Assembly: GCA_051877895.1 (NCBI GenBank)
Contig: JBJEJI010000066.1
Coordinates: forward strand, 1-39,951
Length of the DNA stretch: 39,951 bases
Source of the DNA: UBA3775 sp051877895
Lineage (GTDB): Bacteria; Bacillota; Clostridia; Lachnospirales; Lachnospiraceae
Direction of reading: 5' to 3'
In this document: positions 1-7,319 of the stretch, one piece after another
How the letters are laid out: each line of letters begins with the position of its first letter
Numbering within the stretch: the first letter of the stretch is position 1
Notes under the pieces: generated by a model
The model's input: only the letters and a program-made list of their open reading frames with translations
What the model was told of the DNA's origin: nothing
The model's database searches: none
Program-made: the position numbers and the translations under genes

Positions 1-19
1 TATTATTAGATATAGTTGT

Positions 20-48
20 GAAATCAGACGATTATCGGGAATGATTTC
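20..48 (+). promoter_or_regulatory. leader hairpin before the purine permease
   Basis: A 7-bp stem, GAAATCA (20-26) with TGATTTC (42-48), encloses a second small stem CGA/TCG around 29-37. It lies just upstream of the ribosome binding site of the permease. Purine permease genes of Firmicutes often carry riboswitch leaders, but the window starts too late to show an aptamer, so only the hairpin itself is claimed. Confidence 0.3.
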
Positions 49-79
49 GGCTAAATAAAAATTAATTCAGGAGGAAGTC

Positions 80-1438
80 ATGTTAGAGAAATTTTTCAAA
101 TTGAAGGAAAACAACACTAATGTGAGAACCGAAGTTGTTGCAGGTATTACAACCTTTATGACAATGGCCTATATCCTTGCGGTAAACCCAAGCATTTTAT
201 CAGCATCAGGTATGGATTCTCAGGCTGTTCTTATGGCAACAGCTTTGGCAGCGTTCATCGGAACGATTGCAATGGCGTTACTTGCAAACTATCCGTTTGC
301 ACTGGCACCGGGACTTGGTCTTAACGCATACTTTGCTTTTACTGTATGTGGTGAAATGGGCTATTCCTGGCAGTTTGCTTTGTTAGCAGTATTTATTGAA
401 GGTCTTATTTTCATCGTACTTTCAGTAACTAATGTTCGTGAAGCAATTTTCAACGCAATTCCTTTGCAGTTGAAAAAAGGCGTTTCCGTAGGTATCGGTC
501 TTTTTATTGCCTTTATTGGTTTACAGGGAGCAAATCTTGTTGTAGACAGTGGATCTACACTTGTAACAATTGTAGATTTCCGTCAGAATTTCAGCACAGT
601 GGGAATCAGCGCAATCCTTGCACTTATCGGTTTACTACTTATTGCAATTTTATATGCAAAGAAAGTTAAGGGCTCCATTCTCATCGGTATTGTTGCAACA
701 TGGATTCTTGGTATGATTTGCCAGGCAACAGGATTATATAAAGTAGACGCTGCTGCAGGTTTCTATTCCTTATATCCTGCATGGGCTGATTTCAATCTCG
801 GTGCTATCGGCAAAACCTTTGGTCAGTGCTTTAAAGCCGATTTATCCGGTGTTAACATTGGTGATTTCGTAGTAATTATCTTCGCATTCCTGTTTGTAGA
901 TATTTTTGATACGTTAGGAACCGTTATCGGTGTTGCAAACAAAGCTAAAATGCTTGATGAGGAAGGAAAGCTTCCAAAAATTAAGCAGGCTCTTCTCGCA
1001 GATGCAGTGGCAACATCTGCAGGTGCTATCCTTGGTACTTCTACAACAACAACTTTCGTTGAAAGTTCCGCAGGTGTGGCTGAAGGCGGACGTACAGGTC
1101 TTTCTTCAGTAGTAACAGGTTTCCTGTTCTTGCTTGCTATTTTCCTTTCACCAATCTTCTGTGCAATCCCTGGATTTGCAACAGCTCCTGCACTTATTTT
1201 CGTAGGATTCTTAATGGTAACTGCTGTTGTTGAAATCGATTTTGAAGATTTGACAGAAGCTGTTCCGGCTTATTTGTGCCTGGTAGCAATGCCACTTACC
1301 TACAGTATTTCTGAAGGTATCGCAATCGGTGTTATTTCCTATGTCATTATTAATCTTGCTTGTGGCAAGGCAAAGAAGATTACACCGCTCATGTATGTAC
1401 TTGCTGTACTTTTCATTCTGAAGTACATCTTCTTATAA
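80..1438 (+). CDS. NCS2/AzgA-family purine permease
   Basis: This is a 452-residue multi-pass membrane protein, probably a proton-coupled importer of hypoxanthine, guanine or adenine. The N-terminus has the family hallmark EVVAGITTFMTMAYI (about residues 18-32) followed by NPSIL. Further hallmarks are APGLGLNAYFAF near residue 75, FLFVDIFDTLGT near 270 and the TSTTTTFVESSAGV segment near 320. Length matches PbuG/AzgA proteins. The ATG at 80 follows AGGAGG with good spacing. It is a single-gene unit closed by the terminator at 1526. The exact purine cannot be told from sequence; PbuG-like hypoxanthine/guanine uptake is the likeliest. Confidence 0.9.
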   Translation: MLEKFFKLKENNTNVRTEVVAGITTFMTMAYILAVNPSILSASGMDSQAVLMATALAAFIGTIAMALLANYPFALAPGLGLNAYFAFTVCGEMGYSWQFALLAVFIEGLIFIVLSVTNVREAIFNAIPLQLKKGVSVGIGLFIAFIGLQGANLVVDSGSTLVTIVDFRQNFSTVGISAILALIGLLLIAILYAKKVKGSILIGIVATWILGMICQATGLYKVDAAAGFYSLYPAWADFNLGAIGKTFGQCFKADLSGVNIGDFVVIIFAFLFVDIFDTLGTVIGVANKAKMLDEEGKLPKIKQALLADAVATSAGAILGTSTTTTFVESSAGVAEGGRTGLSSVVTGFLFLLAIFLSPIFCAIPGFATAPALIFVGFLMVTAVVEIDFEDLTEAVPAYLCLVAMPLTYSISEGIAIGVISYVIINLACGKAKKITPLMYVLAVLFILKYIFL

Positions 1439-1525
1439 GATTAAGAGTACAAACGGTTAAATTGAACGACCACAATCCACTGATTTCAGACAATGGGCAG
1501 GTCGTCATTAAATTAAGTATTTATT

Positions 1526-1563
1526 ACAGCTCCGGACGGATTATATCACGCCGGAGTTGTTTT
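1526..1563 (+). terminator. rho-independent terminator after the purine permease
   Basis: ACAGCTCCGG (1526-1535) pairs with CCGGAGTTGT (1551-1560), with one G-U pair and a 15-nt loop, followed by a short T run. It isolates the permease from the accessory block downstream. Confidence 0.75.
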
Positions 1564-1631
1564 AGTGTCCGGTAATTTTAAGGTCCTTGTTCCGGAGTCT
1601 GAAATTATTAGGCTTATGTTTATAGTTCGGC

Positions 1632-1653
1632 ATTATAGTCATTTGACTAAAAT
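1632..1653. promoter_or_regulatory. operator 1 of the BlaI-type repressor
   Basis: A 22-bp imperfect palindrome has the core TAGTCATTTGACTA (1636-1649), a perfect 6-bp dyad around TT, flanked by ATTA and AAAT. A near-identical site lies at 1698-1719. The two bracket the promoter at 1668-1696, as expected for autoregulation by a dimeric MecI/BlaI protein encoded directly downstream. Confidence 0.7.
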
Positions 1654-1667
1654 CATGCTTGTTTCTA

Positions 1668-1696
1668 TTGACATATTAATTGAATCGTGATATAAA
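1668..1696 (+). promoter_or_regulatory. sigma-A promoter of the BlaI/M56/ABC operon
   Basis: A perfect -35 TTGACA (1668-1673), a 17-bp spacer and TATAAA (1691-1696) form a strong housekeeping promoter. Operator 2 begins 2 bp after the -10, so a bound repressor would cover the transcription start. Confidence 0.8.
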
Positions 1697-1697
1697 T

Positions 1698-1719
1698 ATT
1701 TTAGACAAATGACTAAAAT
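1698..1719. promoter_or_regulatory. operator 2 of the BlaI-type repressor
   Basis: ATTTTAG (1698-1704) and CTAAAAT (1713-1719) are perfect 7-bp arms around an 8-nt centre. The core TAGACAAATGACTA differs from a perfect dyad by one base and matches operator 1. The site ends 12 bp before the repressor start codon, next to its GAGG ribosome binding site. Confidence 0.7.
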
Positions 1720-1731
1720 GAGGTTGCAAAA

Positions 1732-2103
1732 ATGAAAAAACTACCTGATACCGAGTTTGAAATAATGAGCATTATATGGATGTATGACCGCTCAGTTACA
1801 ACAAATGATATATATTCACACTTAGAAAAAGACAAATGGAAGGTTCCGACTATTATATCCTTTTTAAAAAGGCTTGAAAATAAAGGTTTTGTTACAAGTG
1901 AAAAAAACGGCAAAGAACGTTATTATACTGCCACTGTAACGCAGGATGATTATGTAAAATTTGAAACACAACTTTTCTTTGATAAATATCACAAGAATTC
2001 TTTTGCAAGTTTTATGACTGCGTTGTGTAATTCAGAGAAAATAGACGAAAACGAACTAAAATTACTTGAGAGAAAAATTGACGAGTGGATTGGCGATGAA
2101 TAA
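1732..2103 (+). CDS. BlaI/MecI/CopY-family transcriptional repressor
   Basis: This 123-residue protein is a winged-helix repressor. The N-terminal half has the family pattern LPDTEFEIMSIIW (residues 3-15), followed by a recognition-helix region KVPTIISFLKRLENKGFV and a wing ending KERYYTATV. The C-terminal helices would form the dimer and carry the protease-sensitive region. BlaI/MecI proteins are inactivated by cleavage triggered by a BlaR1/MecR1 partner; here the next gene is such a partner and overlaps this gene by 8 bases. Two matching dyads flank the operon promoter, so autorepression is likely. The inducing signal is unknown. Confidence 0.9.
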   Translation: MKKLPDTEFEIMSIIWMYDRSVTTNDIYSHLEKDKWKVPTIISFLKRLENKGFVTSEKNGKERYYTATVTQDDYVKFETQLFFDKYHKNSFASFMTALCNSEKIDENELKLLERKIDEWIGDE

Positions 2104-3238
2104 TTTTGTATTTTTTTATGCATTTTTGGGCAATTCCTTTCTGATTGGAATAATCGGACTACTGTTCCTTGTTGTCAAGAGATTATTTAAGAATAAACTG
2201 TCATGTGTTGTTACATATTACATTAGTTTTGTTATTGTCTTATCGGCATCTTTTCCTTTTGGTCTGTTGATATCAAAACAGATAAAGAGCATATTTTCAG
2301 ATATACATACAGTTGCCGCTCAAACTATATTGAATAATCCGATACCGACAAATCATACGTTGTCAGGCAATGATTTTGCCTGTGCGGTATTCTGTGTATG
2401 GTTGATAATTTCATTATTAGTGTTATTATCTATTGTTTTAAGATATAAAAAATTTAAAAGGGTTGTGGACAGATGGAAAAAGAAAACAGATTTTAAATCA
2501 TCTGTATTAAGTGGAGTACCTGTTTTCTCATGCAAAATAATTTATACACCTATGCTTGTGGGTTTGGTGAAAAGAGAGCTTATAATTCCTGAAACCGTCA
2601 GCGACAGTCATGTGCTGGATTTGATATGCATGCACGAAGTGATACATCACAAAAGAAACGATATATTGATGAAAGCAGTTATATTGACAATATGTTCATT
2701 CAATTGGTTTAATCCGTTTCTATGGATCCTGGCAAAAGATAATGCTGAGGATTGCGAAGTTTCCTGTGATTTATTAGCCAAAAGATATATGTGTGAAAAA
2801 GACAAAAAGAATTATTGCACACTTTTGTTATCATTTGCAAAACAGCCTAATGAAAAAATGTTACCGATAACTTCTTTTTCAAGCAGTTACAGAACTTTAT
2901 CACGCAGGGTAAATGCTATGATGAATGATGATTGTGATAAAAAAACATCAGCGACGTGTATGTTTTTGGTTGTATGCATTTTGCTGATATTTGCAGTAAT
3001 CATAACAGCATATAACGCTCCTGTTATATCCGCTACACAAAAGAATTCAGGGAAGATTTCTGTCGAAAGTAATATAATTATCAATGGTCAGTATATAACA
3101 CCCACACAGTTAAATTCTGATGGGAACGCAACAACTTACATAGGCAATGATGAAAAATCAAATGATGGTATAGCCTATTCAATAATAGTTGATGATCCTG
3201 AAAATAATTATTTTTTAAATTTGATTTCAGACAATTGA
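2096..3238 (+). CDS. BlaR1/MecR1-like M56 metalloprotease lacking a penicillin-sensor domain
   Basis: This 380-residue membrane protease probably relays a signal that inactivates the upstream repressor. It has N-terminal membrane segments (about residues 5-27, 35-55 and 95-115), then a cytoplasmic zinc-protease domain with the HEVIH motif at H180-E181-H184 and a downstream EDCEVSCD segment likely to supply the third ligand. A last membrane segment lies near 290-308. BlaR1 and MecR1 continue with a roughly 250-residue penicillin-binding sensor; here only about 70 residues follow, with no SxxK serine-acylation motif seen. The ATG at 2096 overlaps the repressor stop; an upstream TTG at 2066 is possible but unlikely. 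Partner genes suggest sensing of cell-envelope damage or antimicrobial peptides. Confidence 0.85.
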   Translation: MNNFVFFYAFLGNSFLIGIIGLLFLVVKRLFKNKLSCVVTYYISFVIVLSASFPFGLLISKQIKSIFSDIHTVAAQTILNNPIPTNHTLSGNDFACAVFCVWLIISLLVLLSIVLRYKKFKRVVDRWKKKTDFKSSVLSGVPVFSCKIIYTPMLVGLVKRELIIPETVSDSHVLDLICMHEVIHHKRNDILMKAVILTICSFNWFNPFLWILAKDNAEDCEVSCDLLAKRYMCEKDKKNYCTLLLSFAKQPNEKMLPITSFSSSYRTLSRRVNAMMNDDCDKKTSATCMFLVVCILLIFAVIITAYNAPVISATQKNSGKISVESNIIINGQYITPTQLNSDGNATTYIGNDEKSNDGIAYSIIVDDPENNYFLNLISDN

Positions 3239-3281
3239 GTATCTTGATAAAAATATAATGATGTATCGTTAAATTAATTAA

Positions 3282-3467
3282 AAGAGGGGTGCTCATGTTA
3301 ACATCACTAAATCCAATGGAACAGTAGTTGCTTCAAAGGTTTTTCCATACTATGTTTCTACAACAGATTTGGAAGCAAGCATTCCATCTGGAAATATTAG
3401 AAGGATATATGTTGGTCCTTCTGTAAGCGGTCAGACTGTAACAGGAACCTTATATTACAATTTTTAA
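3282..3467 (+). pseudogene. C-terminal remnant of an unrecognised, probably secreted protein
   Basis: An open stretch of 61 codons begins directly after an in-frame stop (3279-3281) and ends with TAA at 3465. It has no usable start codon before the TTG near 3360. The translation is rich in Thr, Ser, Val and Tyr (for example GTLYYNF at the end), resembling the C-terminal beta-rich tail of an extracellular protein. A ribosome binding site and ATG at 3295 open only a 10-codon ORF in another frame. The simplest reading is a decayed gene between the protease and the ABC permease. Its parent family was not recognised. Confidence 0.45.
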
Positions 3468-3473
3468 GTAAGA

Positions 3474-3534
3474 AAAACCCGTTACATATATAGCAATCAG
3501 TTTGAATGCGCAATATGTAAACGGGTTTCTTTTA
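3474..3534 (+). terminator. terminator or attenuator before the ABC permease
   Basis: AAACCCGTTACATAT (3475-3489) pairs with ATATGTAAACGGGTTT (3513-3528), with one bulged base, and is followed by CTTTTA. It lies 20 bases before the permease start. If functional it would reduce readthrough from the repressor/protease genes into the transporter genes. Confidence 0.65.
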
Positions 3535-3554
3535 TATGTCAGGAGAGAATAAGC

Positions 3555-6500
3555 ATGAGAAAATGGATGTTGTTTTTAAAAATTTCCACAGAGTATTGGC
3601 GTCATCATAAAAAGCGTTTTTTGACGTTTTTGTCAATCATAGTCCTTGGTACAGCTGCCCTTTTATCCTCATCGCTTCTTTTACGAAGTGAAAAGCAGGC
3701 AGTGCTTGATGAAGAACTACGGCTTCTGGGGAATTATGATGTTATAATATATAGCATTTCCCATAATGACAGCAACAGCATTTCTCAAAATGATGCCATA
3801 AAAGAATACGGCAAATATTATGAGATTGGAACTGCAATGTCCGATAACGGTGCAAAGACAAATGTTGCTTGTTTCGATAATGCAGATTCCGAAAAATTAT
3901 ACCACATGACCTGCACAAGAGGTCATTACCCTGAAAACAGCAACGAAATCGCTATTGACCTGAATACTGCAAAAGCAATGGGAATAAAGCCTTATCCAAA
4001 TGAAAAGGTAAATATTGAACTTTGCTCATACGAAGGCGAGGTAATCGAAAAAAAGGAGTACATTATAAGCGGTGTTTATGAACTTAGTTCTCCGTCGGCA
4101 TATGGCGGTTGGTACAGATATCCGTCAATGATGAATCTCGAAACTGCAAAAATGCCGGGAATGTTTTTTCATAATAGTATACTCGACAAAGCCAAAAGCG
4201 ATAGTGTCACCTGTTTTTTTCAAACAGACGAATCTGACCTGGCCACTTTGTGTAACGATATAGTTTCAAGGTCAGATTCCATAGCATGGGAACAGACAGA
4301 CATACCTGGTGGACGGCGTTTTGCATATTCTTATGTTCTCGGAATTAATGATACTATTGAAAACAAATACGGTGACAGTTCAGTTGCAACAATTTTTAAG
4401 GCAATGAAAAACGGCGACGGTATAAAGGATTTCTATTCAGGTGTACTTATGCCGATTTTTATGGTACTTATTTCTTTAGTCGTAATAATTTCTATTTTAG
4501 GAATAGCAGGGAATATACTTCGTGATAAACAGAAGGGATTTGCTGTTCTGCGTAGCATAGGAATGGAGCGAAGTTCTCTCTTTGCCATGATAATGCTTGA
4601 TTTTTTAACGCTTACGGCAGTTTTTGTTGTTGTGGGAACAGTAGTGGGTATGTTGTTGCACATCAGCTTGATAAAGCTGTTGAATGCTGTCTTAGAAATC
4701 AGACTATCGTTTGGTTTTAGAAGCGACATTACGGTAAATTCCGTTACATATAATCCGTTTTTGCTGTCAACAATAACTGTATTTTTGTGTGTTGTAACTG
4801 CCACTATTTTAGCATCGATAAAATTTATAAGATTAATGCCGATAAAACTCTTTGATAAGTTGGATAGAAAAGTAAAAACGAAAAAATGCTCTGAAATAAC
4901 AAAGTTTAAAAGTTGGAAAAGGCTTTTAAACAGCAGAATTGATATGTATAGTCACAGCACTGCAATTATATGTGTTGTAGTAATGAGTGCATCTCTGTTC
5001 GGGTATACATATTTTCGTGCGTTATCCGACCTCAACAACAGTGAACTTGAATACGAAAAAATAGAATATGAACTGAATGATTGGGACTACAAAGCCACAA
5101 AAACCGACAATTCATTTATGTATGAATTTAATGTAGAAAATCATCACGATTACGGCATAGACATAACCGGTTATAACGATTTGATTAAGCAGGATTTTGT
5201 TGATGAATGCTTTGCAAGAATCGTTAACAATTCAACCCGAATAACCTATGACCTGAACGAAAATAGTGAGCAAGGTGTTACTCTGCTTAAAGAATTTAAC
5301 CTGCGCAGATATGATAATATTGACGAAACTTCCGAATTTGAAACTGCACTTCAGAAAGCAGAAAACGCAATGCTTGAAAATATAGGTTACGGTGATAACG
5401 AGGCTGTTTTCAGTATTCCGTCAGTAGGACTTGCTGATATGGATATTGAATCTCTTCAAAGATATGTTATTGACGGAGAAATTGATATTGACAGGCTTAA
5501 TTCGGGCGATGAGGTAATTATTGCCATGTCCGAATATGAGTACCAAAATTACATTTCCATGTTTAAAGCAGGTGATAAATTACCCCTTTCGGATATTGTT
5601 TTAAATGAATATGAGGAATTGCTCAACTTTGGAAGTCTTATGCCATCCGAAGTGAGCGAGCCTGTTTACAAACAGACAGTAACAACACCGGAGGGTGACG
5701 AAGTAGAACTTTCCTCTTATGCTTTTGGCAAAAGATGCGATATTGATACTGTTATTGGTGCTGTTGTGGTTCTTCCTGACAAACAGATAATGCGATATAT
5801 GAAGTTTGCAGGGGAGGACAATTACGGTGTAAACATTTTTTGCACTTTTAAAGAATTTGATGCATGGGGACTTCCTGACAATAAACTTACTGAACTTGAT
5901 ATTAAACTGAAACCTGACGCAGATATAGGTAATGCTGATAGTTATTGGTACGATATACTTTCAGGTTCAAAAGGGATAACAGTAAGGTCAACCGCAGAAA
6001 TTGTTGCACAGATGAATACAGGGACACAGAAAACAATGAGCGTGTATTATTGTATGATTATCATCCTAATAATTCTCGCATTAATAACCACCGCTATCAT
6101 CATGTACTCTGACGTGCGTATGCGTAGCAGTAAATTTGCAGTAATGAGGGCCTGTGGTATGTCTGTGGGACAGATATCATATCTGGTAATAAGACAAAAC
6201 ATAATATATCCAGTCATCGGAGTATTGATTTCAATTGTACCTGTGTCATTATGTCAACGTTTTTTTGACTATATTGCCAAAATGGTAGACAGCGAAAAGT
6301 GGAATTTTACTCAATTTGAAGGTATACCGTGGTATCATTACGTTCCGTTCAGATACAAACTTTACGATTACAACATTCCTGCAGTAATGGCGGTTTGCTT
6401 CGCCGTGTATGTAGTTATAATGCTTGTTGTAACAATACCTCAGATACGTTATATTTCAAAGCAGTCTATATCGGGAAATATTGAAAAGTCAGATTTTTAA
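3555..6500 (+). CDS. ABC transporter permease with two FtsX/MacB domains
   Basis: This 981-residue membrane protein has a membrane helix near residues 22-43 and a large external domain (about 45-295). A block of three helices follows at about 300-325, 342-370 and 398-425. A fifth helix lies near 465-490, then a second large external domain (about 490-830) and three terminal helices. This duplicated FtsX layout is typical of MacB-fold (type VII) systems, which move substrates or force outside the membrane rather than through it and are common in antimicrobial-peptide resistance and lipoprotein handling. The start follows AGGAGA. The ATPase gene starts 11 bases after its stop. The substrate is unknown. 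Confidence 0.85.
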   Translation: MRKWMLFLKISTEYWRHHKKRFLTFLSIIVLGTAALLSSSLLLRSEKQAVLDEELRLLGNYDVIIYSISHNDSNSISQNDAIKEYGKYYEIGTAMSDNGAKTNVACFDNADSEKLYHMTCTRGHYPENSNEIAIDLNTAKAMGIKPYPNEKVNIELCSYEGEVIEKKEYIISGVYELSSPSAYGGWYRYPSMMNLETAKMPGMFFHNSILDKAKSDSVTCFFQTDESDLATLCNDIVSRSDSIAWEQTDIPGGRRFAYSYVLGINDTIENKYGDSSVATIFKAMKNGDGIKDFYSGVLMPIFMVLISLVVIISILGIAGNILRDKQKGFAVLRSIGMERSSLFAMIMLDFLTLTAVFVVVGTVVGMLLHISLIKLLNAVLEIRLSFGFRSDITVNSVTYNPFLLSTITVFLCVVTATILASIKFIRLMPIKLFDKLDRKVKTKKCSEITKFKSWKRLLNSRIDMYSHSTAIICVVVMSASLFGYTYFRALSDLNNSELEYEKIEYELNDWDYKATKTDNSFMYEFNVENHHDYGIDITGYNDLIKQDFVDECFARIVNNSTRITYDLNENSEQGVTLLKEFNLRRYDNIDETSEFETALQKAENAMLENIGYGDNEAVFSIPSVGLADMDIESLQRYVIDGEIDIDRLNSGDEVIIAMSEYEYQNYISMFKAGDKLPLSDIVLNEYEELLNFGSLMPSEVSEPVYKQTVTTPEGDEVELSSYAFGKRCDIDTVIGAVVVLPDKQIMRYMKFAGEDNYGVNIFCTFKEFDAWGLPDNKLTELDIKLKPDADIGNADSYWYDILSGSKGITVRSTAEIVAQMNTGTQKTMSVYYCMIIILIILALITTAIIMYSDVRMRSSKFAVMRACGMSVGQISYLVIRQNIIYPVIGVLISIVPVSLCQRFFDYIAKMVDSEKWNFTQFEGIPWYHYVPFRYKLYDYNIPAVMAVCFAVYVVIMLVVTIPQIRYISKQSISGNIEKSDF

Positions 6501-6511
6501 GGAGAGTTATT

Positions 6512-7180
6512 ATGAGTAAAACCGCTTTAAAGGCAGAGTCACTTAGCAAAATATATAAAATGGGCTCACAAGAAATATATGCACTTAATAATGTAGAGTT
6601 AACTATAAATGAAGGTGATATGGTTGCTGTTGTCGGCACAAGTGGCAGTGGTAAATCTACACTTTTGCATATTCTTGGCGGACTTGACAAACCTACTTCA
6701 GGTTGTGTGTTTATAGGAGAAAAAAGACTTGATACCATGAATGACAGTGCTCTTTCTGCATTAAGGCGAGAGGAGATAGGATTTGTTTTTCAGAAATTCT
6801 GCCTCGTGGAGGAACTTAGCGTACTTGAAAATATTTGCTTGCCTATTTTACTTTGCAACCGACAGCCTGACTATGAATACATAAATGAAATATGCGACAT
6901 ATTAGGACTTTCAGACCGAAAAAACCATCTTCCCTCACAACTTAGTGGTGGTCAGCAACAGAGAACTGCGATTGCAAGAGCGATTTCAAACAATCCCCAA
7001 ATAATACTGTGTGATGAGCCGACAGGAAATCTTGATAGGAGCAACAGTAATCAGGTGATTGAGCATTTGTGTAAAATAAATAGTTTATATAAAAAAACAA
7101 TACTCATAGTAACCCACGATAAAGAGATAGCCCGGCATTGCAAACGAACTGTAGAGATAAGTGATGGTTGCGTGTGTTGA
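6512..7180 (+). CDS. ABC transporter ATP-binding protein, MacB/LolD type
   Basis: This is the 222-residue cytoplasmic ATPase partner of the FtsX-type permease just upstream. Walker A is GTSGSGKST (residues 42-50), the Q-loop lies in FVFQKF, the signature LSGGQQQR is at about 144-151, Walker B is ILCDEPTGNLD and the H-loop histidine is in LIVTHD. The DEPTGNLD form and length are characteristic of the MacB/LolD/BceA group. The gene ends the operon. The permease-then-ATPase order with an upstream BlaI/M56 pair suggests inducible envelope protection, which is an inference. Confidence 0.92.
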   Translation: MSKTALKAESLSKIYKMGSQEIYALNNVELTINEGDMVAVVGTSGSGKSTLLHILGGLDKPTSGCVFIGEKRLDTMNDSALSALRREEIGFVFQKFCLVEELSVLENICLPILLCNRQPDYEYINEICDILGLSDRKNHLPSQLSGGQQQRTAIARAISNNPQIILCDEPTGNLDRSNSNQVIEHLCKINSLYKKTILIVTHDKEIARHCKRTVEISDGCVC

Positions 7181-7253
7181 ATAATTGTGTTGCAACAATT
7201 TCAATTGTGAGTAAAAATTGCCAAATACCCAGAAAAATATTTCACCAACTTTC

Positions 7254-7282
7254 TTGACAATCAGAAAGAGTATGATTAAAAT
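7254..7282 (+). promoter_or_regulatory. sigma-A promoter of the DUF4143 ATPase gene
   Basis: TTGACA (7254-7259), a 17-bp spacer and TAAAAT (7277-7282) lie 38 bp before the proposed start codon. This supports the ATG at 7320 and makes upstream starts, which lie before the promoter, unlikely. Confidence 0.7.
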
Positions 7283-7319
7283 AAAATCAGACTTTAGATT
7301 AGTCGGAAGGAGGGCTGGT

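Noticed and set aside
4433..4804. 123-codon minus-strand frame inside the ABC permease
   Set aside because: Antisense to membrane helices of the permease; the Thr/Ile-rich product is typical of reverse-complemented hydrophobic codons.
7218..7319. N-terminal extension of the DUF4143 ATPase from a TTG codon
   Set aside because: It would begin upstream of the promoter at 7254-7282 and lacks a ribosome binding site; ATG 7320 has a strong one.
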